Below, in pieces: positions 17,531 to 19,655 of a DNA stretch of 19,655 bases. How positions within the stretch are numbered: position 1 is the stretch's first letter; each line of letters starts with the position of its first letter. Source of the DNA: Bacteroidota bacterium (GTDB lineage: Bacteria > Bacteroidota > Bacteroidia > Cytophagales > Cyclobacteriaceae); contig JAEWLI010000097.1 of assembly GCA_023393375.1 (NCBI GenBank), positions 1 through 19,655 on the forward strand, in the 5' to 3' direction. Position numbers and translations under genes: made by a program. The notes under the pieces were generated by a model. It saw only the letters and a program-made list of their open reading frames with translations. It was not told the origin of the DNA and searched no databases.

Positions 17531-17578
17531 AATAAAAAGCCCCACGGGAATACGATTTTCATCGTGTCCCGCAGGGCT
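17531..17578 (-). terminator. Riboswitch expression platform: intrinsic terminator
   Basis: On the minus strand AGCCCUGCGGGA (17578-17567) pairs with UCCCGUGGGGCU (17549-17538) over 12 bp with two G-U wobbles. An inner ACGAU/AUCGU stem closed by GAAA continues the hairpin past a small internal loop. The U-tract UUUUUAUUU follows at 17538-17530. The ascending strand contains the 3' strand of aptamer helix P4 (17571-17575) and most of the conserved GGGACA core. Aptamer and terminator therefore cannot form together. In known NiCo riboswitches metal binding prevents termination; the same on-switch logic is inferred here. Confidence 0.88.
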
Positions 17579-17637
17579 TATCCTGCTGCCCCGACTTGCG
17601 GGGACCCGGCTGCACCATTAAGGCCGCCTGTTCACAT
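17563..17637 (-). ncRNA. NiCo (czcD) riboswitch aptamer
   Basis: The minus-strand RNA upstream of the metal ATPase shows the four-helix arrangement and conserved joints of the NiCo riboswitch class as I recall it. ACAGGC is at 17631-17626, GCAGCCGGG at 17613-17605 and GCGGGACA at 17572-17565. P1 is UGUG/CACG (17636-17633 with 17666-type partner at 17566-17563, short). P2 is GC-G-GCC/GGUGC with loop UUAAU. P3 is CCCCG/CGGGG (17603-17599 with 17593-17589, loop CAAGU). P4 is GCAGG/CCUGC (17586-17582 with 17575-17571, loop AUAAGC). This class binds Co2+ and Ni2+ cooperatively, and Fe2+ has been reported as well. Placement before a P1B-4 exporter and overlap with a terminator support the call. I know the class mainly from Firmicutes. 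Confidence 0.85.
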
Positions 17638-17640
17638 ATT

Positions 17641-17648
17641 CAAAGTTA
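17641..17648 (-). promoter_or_regulatory. -7 promoter element of the riboswitch/ATPase transcript
   Basis: The minus strand reads TAACTTTG, a full match to the Bacteroidota -7 consensus TAnnTTTG. A start site a few bases downstream would fall at about 17634-17637, exactly where helix P1 of the aptamer begins. A TTTC about 20 bases upstream is an imperfect -33 element. Confidence 0.65.
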
Positions 17649-17747
17649 GTCAATTCAATGCTTTGTCAGAAATCATTTTGTGATAAAAAACAACGATACA
17701 CGTAATTTGAAATCAGTTTAAATTAATATAGGATGATAAGCCTGTTC

Positions 17748-17815
17748 GGTTATCGAACCAGATGAATCAATACCAATCAAATCCCATATATCTATTTACT
17801 CTAAATTCGATAACC
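17748..17815. repeat. 10-bp inverted repeat with long spacer
   Basis: GGTTATCGAA (17748-17757) and TTCGATAACC (17806-17815) are perfect reverse complements, 48 bases apart. The first copy is itself part of a shorter GGTT-ATCG-AACC palindrome (17748-17759). They lie upstream of the riboswitch promoter and downstream of the membrane-protein gene. They could be paired binding sites for a regulator; the spacing is too long for an ordinary terminator. Confidence 0.45.
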
Positions 17816-17892
17816 TAAAACTATCGATGAGTTGTGATAATATGACGACCACACATTATGCAAACCTAAATCGTATCTGTTCAAGCAAAATT

Positions 17893-18576
17893 CTATTCCC
17901 TATCTGATTTCAATATACCTTGTAATTTTAACAAGTAACCCTTTCGTTTGACAATATCCTCGAAATTACCCTCATAAGTATTGATTTTAAATACATTGGG
18001 AAAACTTAACCTGGCTTTTGAGATGGAATACGAAATGGTCAGCAAAACATAGTTTAATAAAAGTATGAAGGTCTGTACCACACTTGTCCGGGTTTTAACC
18101 AATCCGATTTTATTGGCTGTACGCTCATTCAGGATATAACTGGTACCCTTTATCTTCAGGTTTTCACTTTGGACATCCTGATAATGATTGATCATTTTCA
18201 ATAAACCATCCACATAACAGCTCAATATTATCTTGGTGCGCTGTTGCCCTGACCACTTTTTGTCCAATACAAAAACATAGTCAAACAATGTGCCTCCATG
18301 GATATTAATGATGCCACTTCTTTCTTTTTCTGCTAAAAAGAGTGGTGAAAAATATGTCAATTTACCGCTTTTTATTAATGAGGGTGTATCAAAAAATGGG
18401 GCAATAATGGAAATTGTAATTGAGAATACTATAAATATTAGAAAAGGCCATCCCACATACCACAAAACCACAAATAATAATAGATTAACTAATAATGCTG
18501 CTATGGCTATTTTCCATTGTATTTGTTTTTGTTCTTTTTTTGATTTGGTATAAAAGGAGTTTTCAATTTGGTTCAT
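17893..18576 (-). CDS. Uncharacterised membrane protein
   Basis: The protein has 227 residues and I do not recognise the family. A charged cytoplasmic N-terminus (1-21) leads into two closely spaced membrane helices (about 23-42 and 44-62). A soluble stretch follows with PFFDTPSLIKSGKLTYFSPLF and INIHGGTLFDYVFV, then a third hydrophobic helix (about 165-183) and a short basic tail. No catalytic motif is seen. It starts 59 bases after the stop of the M16 peptidase gene on the same strand. The lies-between spacer is nearly filled by a strong hairpin, so expression may be partly coupled to the peptidase. ATG at 18576 is the only start ahead of the first helix. Confidence 0.75.
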   Translation of the reverse strand: MNQIENSFYTKSKKEQKQIQWKIAIAALLVNLLLFVVLWYVGWPFLIFIVFSITISIIAPFFDTPSLIKSGKLTYFSPLFLAEKERSGIINIHGGTLFDYVFVLDKKWSGQQRTKIILSCYVDGLLKMINHYQDVQSENLKIKGTSYILNERTANKIGLVKTRTSVVQTFILLLNYVLLTISYSISKARLSFPNVFKINTYEGNFEDIVKRKGYLLKLQGILKSDRE

Positions 18577-18591
18577 TAGATTGAAGGTAAT

Positions 18592-18619
18592 ACCTCTGCC
18601 AGAATCTTCTGACAGAGGT
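18592..18619 (-). terminator. Strong intercistronic hairpin (terminator, attenuator or mRNA processing site)
   Basis: ACCTCTG (18592-18598) pairs with CAGAGGT (18613-18619), and CAGA (18600-18603) with TCTG (18608-18611), with one C/A mismatch between the two stems and a 4-base loop. The structure lies between the M16 peptidase stop and the next start codon, 15 bases before that ATG. On the minus strand the stem is followed by AUUACCUUC, not a proper U-tract, so complete termination is doubtful. Confidence 0.5.
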
Positions 18620-18635
18620 TTGCTTGTTTTAAAAC

Positions 18636-19655
18636 TTATTGTTGATGATTCTCAGGGTATAAAATGACCTTGATCGGTTTTTCCAAATCAATGTATTTAT
18701 TTGCTGCTTGTTGTAAATCCTCCTTTGACAATTCTCTGATCATCTTTTCCCGTTCGATTATTTTCACAGGGTCTTCATGATAGTAATAATATGTGACCAG
18801 ACCATTCAACCAAAAACTGTTGTCTTTCAGGTTTTCAAGATTTTGTCTTCGCTGGGCTTCTTTAATTTTGTGAAGATCCGCATCAGAAGGCCCTTCAGCC
18901 TGCAATTTCCTGATCAGATCAAAAGATGTTTGCGTAAGCTTATCTACATTTTCAGGTGCACACGGGAAATATAACCGGAACGAATAATTCCCATAAGGAT
19001 ATTTACTGGCCCCCGCACCAGAACTTACACTGTATACACCACCCTGTTCTTCCCGCAATTCTTCAATGAGCTTTATGTTCAAAAGTTCAGAAAAAGACCC
19101 TAAATAATAGGCTTCGTTCCGATCATAGGCTTCCTCTTTAGTAAAATAAATTGAAACCAGACTTTGTGGATCCTGCCCTTTCACTACAGATCGTTCTAAA
19201 GGCCCCTCGGGAGGTCTTATGCCATTATCTTTCCAGGTTTCTTTCCTGTTTTTAGCCGGTAAGCTTCCAAGATAGGTTTCTATCAAGGGTTGTAGTTCCG
19301 CAACTTTGAAATTTCCTACAAAAAAGAAGGTAAAATCACTGGCATCTGCAAACCGATCTTTATATATTTCATATGCTCTTTCAAAGTCTACTTTATCCCA
19401 ATCTTCTTCTGTTGGGAAACCACCACCACGTGGATGGTTTTGTGTCATAATCCTGGTTAAAGAATCGGAATAATAGTACCGGGGATTTGACAATACATTT
19501 TTATAAGTTGCTTTATTTTTGGTTATAAATGATTGGAAAGATTCTTTATCCTTGCGTGGTTGTGTAAAATACAAATGTACTACTTGCAGCATGGTTTCAA
19601 AATCCCTGGGTGTAGAACGGCCAGAAAAACCTTCTGTAAGGTCATTGATATAGGG
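18636..19655 (-). CDS. M16 family zinc peptidase (PqqL-like), C-terminal part; 5' end outside window
   Basis: The frame is open through the window edge, so the first visible residues (PYINDLTEGFSGRSTPRDFE) are internal and the 339 residues are the C-terminal part of a protein that is usually over 900 residues long. Typical M16 segments are SGRSTPRDFETMLQVVHLYF, then FVGNF, and the inactive C-half repeat with IEELREEQGGVYSVSSGAGASKYPYG. The catalytic HxxEH motif belongs in the missing N-terminal half. An internal ATG at 19592 is not the true start. PqqL-type M16 proteases are exported and degrade peptides in the periplasm. The protein is followed on the same strand by a membrane-protein gene after a hairpin. 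Confidence 0.93.
   Translation of the reverse strand, partial: PYINDLTEGFSGRSTPRDFETMLQVVHLYFTQPRKDKESFQSFITKNKATYKNVLSNPRYYYSDSLTRIMTQNHPRGGGFPTEEDWDKVDFERAYEIYKDRFADASDFTFFFVGNFKVAELQPLIETYLGSLPAKNRKETWKDNGIRPPEGPLERSVVKGQDPQSLVSIYFTKEEAYDRNEAYYLGSFSELLNIKLIEELREEQGGVYSVSSGAGASKYPYGNYSFRLYFPCAPENVDKLTQTSFDLIRKLQAEGPSDADLHKIKEAQRRQNLENLKDNSFWLNGLVTYYYYHEDPVKIIEREKMIRELSKEDLQQAANKYIDLEKPIKVILYPENHQQ

Noticed and set aside
17531..17640. Cobalamin riboswitch or a tRNA gene in the GC-rich patch before the ATPase
   Set aside because: The cobalamin box and its long core are absent, and no cloverleaf with a T-loop can be drawn. The joints and the terminator overlap fit the NiCo class instead.
1..19655. 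CRISPR array, insertion sequence, integrase, toxin-antitoxin pair or phage-defence genes
   Set aside because: No direct repeat series, transposase, integrase or recognisable defence gene was found on either strand.

Overview
The window looks like chromosome of a Bacteroidota bacterium, probably Cytophagia, Saprospiria or a related class. Supporting signs are a hybrid two-component system of the reg_prop/Y_Y_Y/kinase/receiver/AraC type, a PqqL-like M16 protease, AT-rich leaders without clear Shine-Dalgarno sequences, and several matches to the Bacteroidota -7 element TAnnTTTG. No phage, transposon, CRISPR array, rRNA or tRNA was seen.

Left part (1-2733): a minus-strand run carries mnmA (tRNA 2-thiolation), a lipoprotein with a TTG start, and a secreted protein that leaves the window. 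Divergent from mnmA is a TrpF-like barrel protein in which the catalytic Cys is Ser. Next comes a remodelled stretch (2734-5751): the C-terminal remnant of an HxlR-type regulator, a TfoX N-terminal-domain protein, then two strikingly AT-rich genes. These two are a secreted serpin with a Gly- and Pro-rich reactive loop, and a secreted protein of unknown function.

Middle part (5752-15326): an orphan hybrid two-component system, a secreted Ser/Thr/Asn/Arg-rich protein with a probable OB-fold at its C-terminus and a strong terminator behind it, a MhqD/YpfH-type carboxylesterase, and a membrane hybrid histidine kinase (PAS-PAS-HisKA-HATPase-REC-Hpt).

Right part (15510-19655): a P1B-4-type metal-efflux ATPase (SPC plus HEGST, no N-terminal metal-binding domain) is preceded by what I read as a NiCo (czcD) riboswitch. 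A perfect TAnnTTTG promoter element places the transcript start at the first aptamer helix. The aptamer's last helix and its GGGACA core share bases with a 12-bp intrinsic terminator that ends in a U-tract just before the ATPase gene. This is a self-contained metal-sensing and efflux module and the best find in the window. Beyond it are an uncharacterised three-helix membrane protein and the C-terminal part of an M16 peptidase, separated by a strong intercistronic hairpin.
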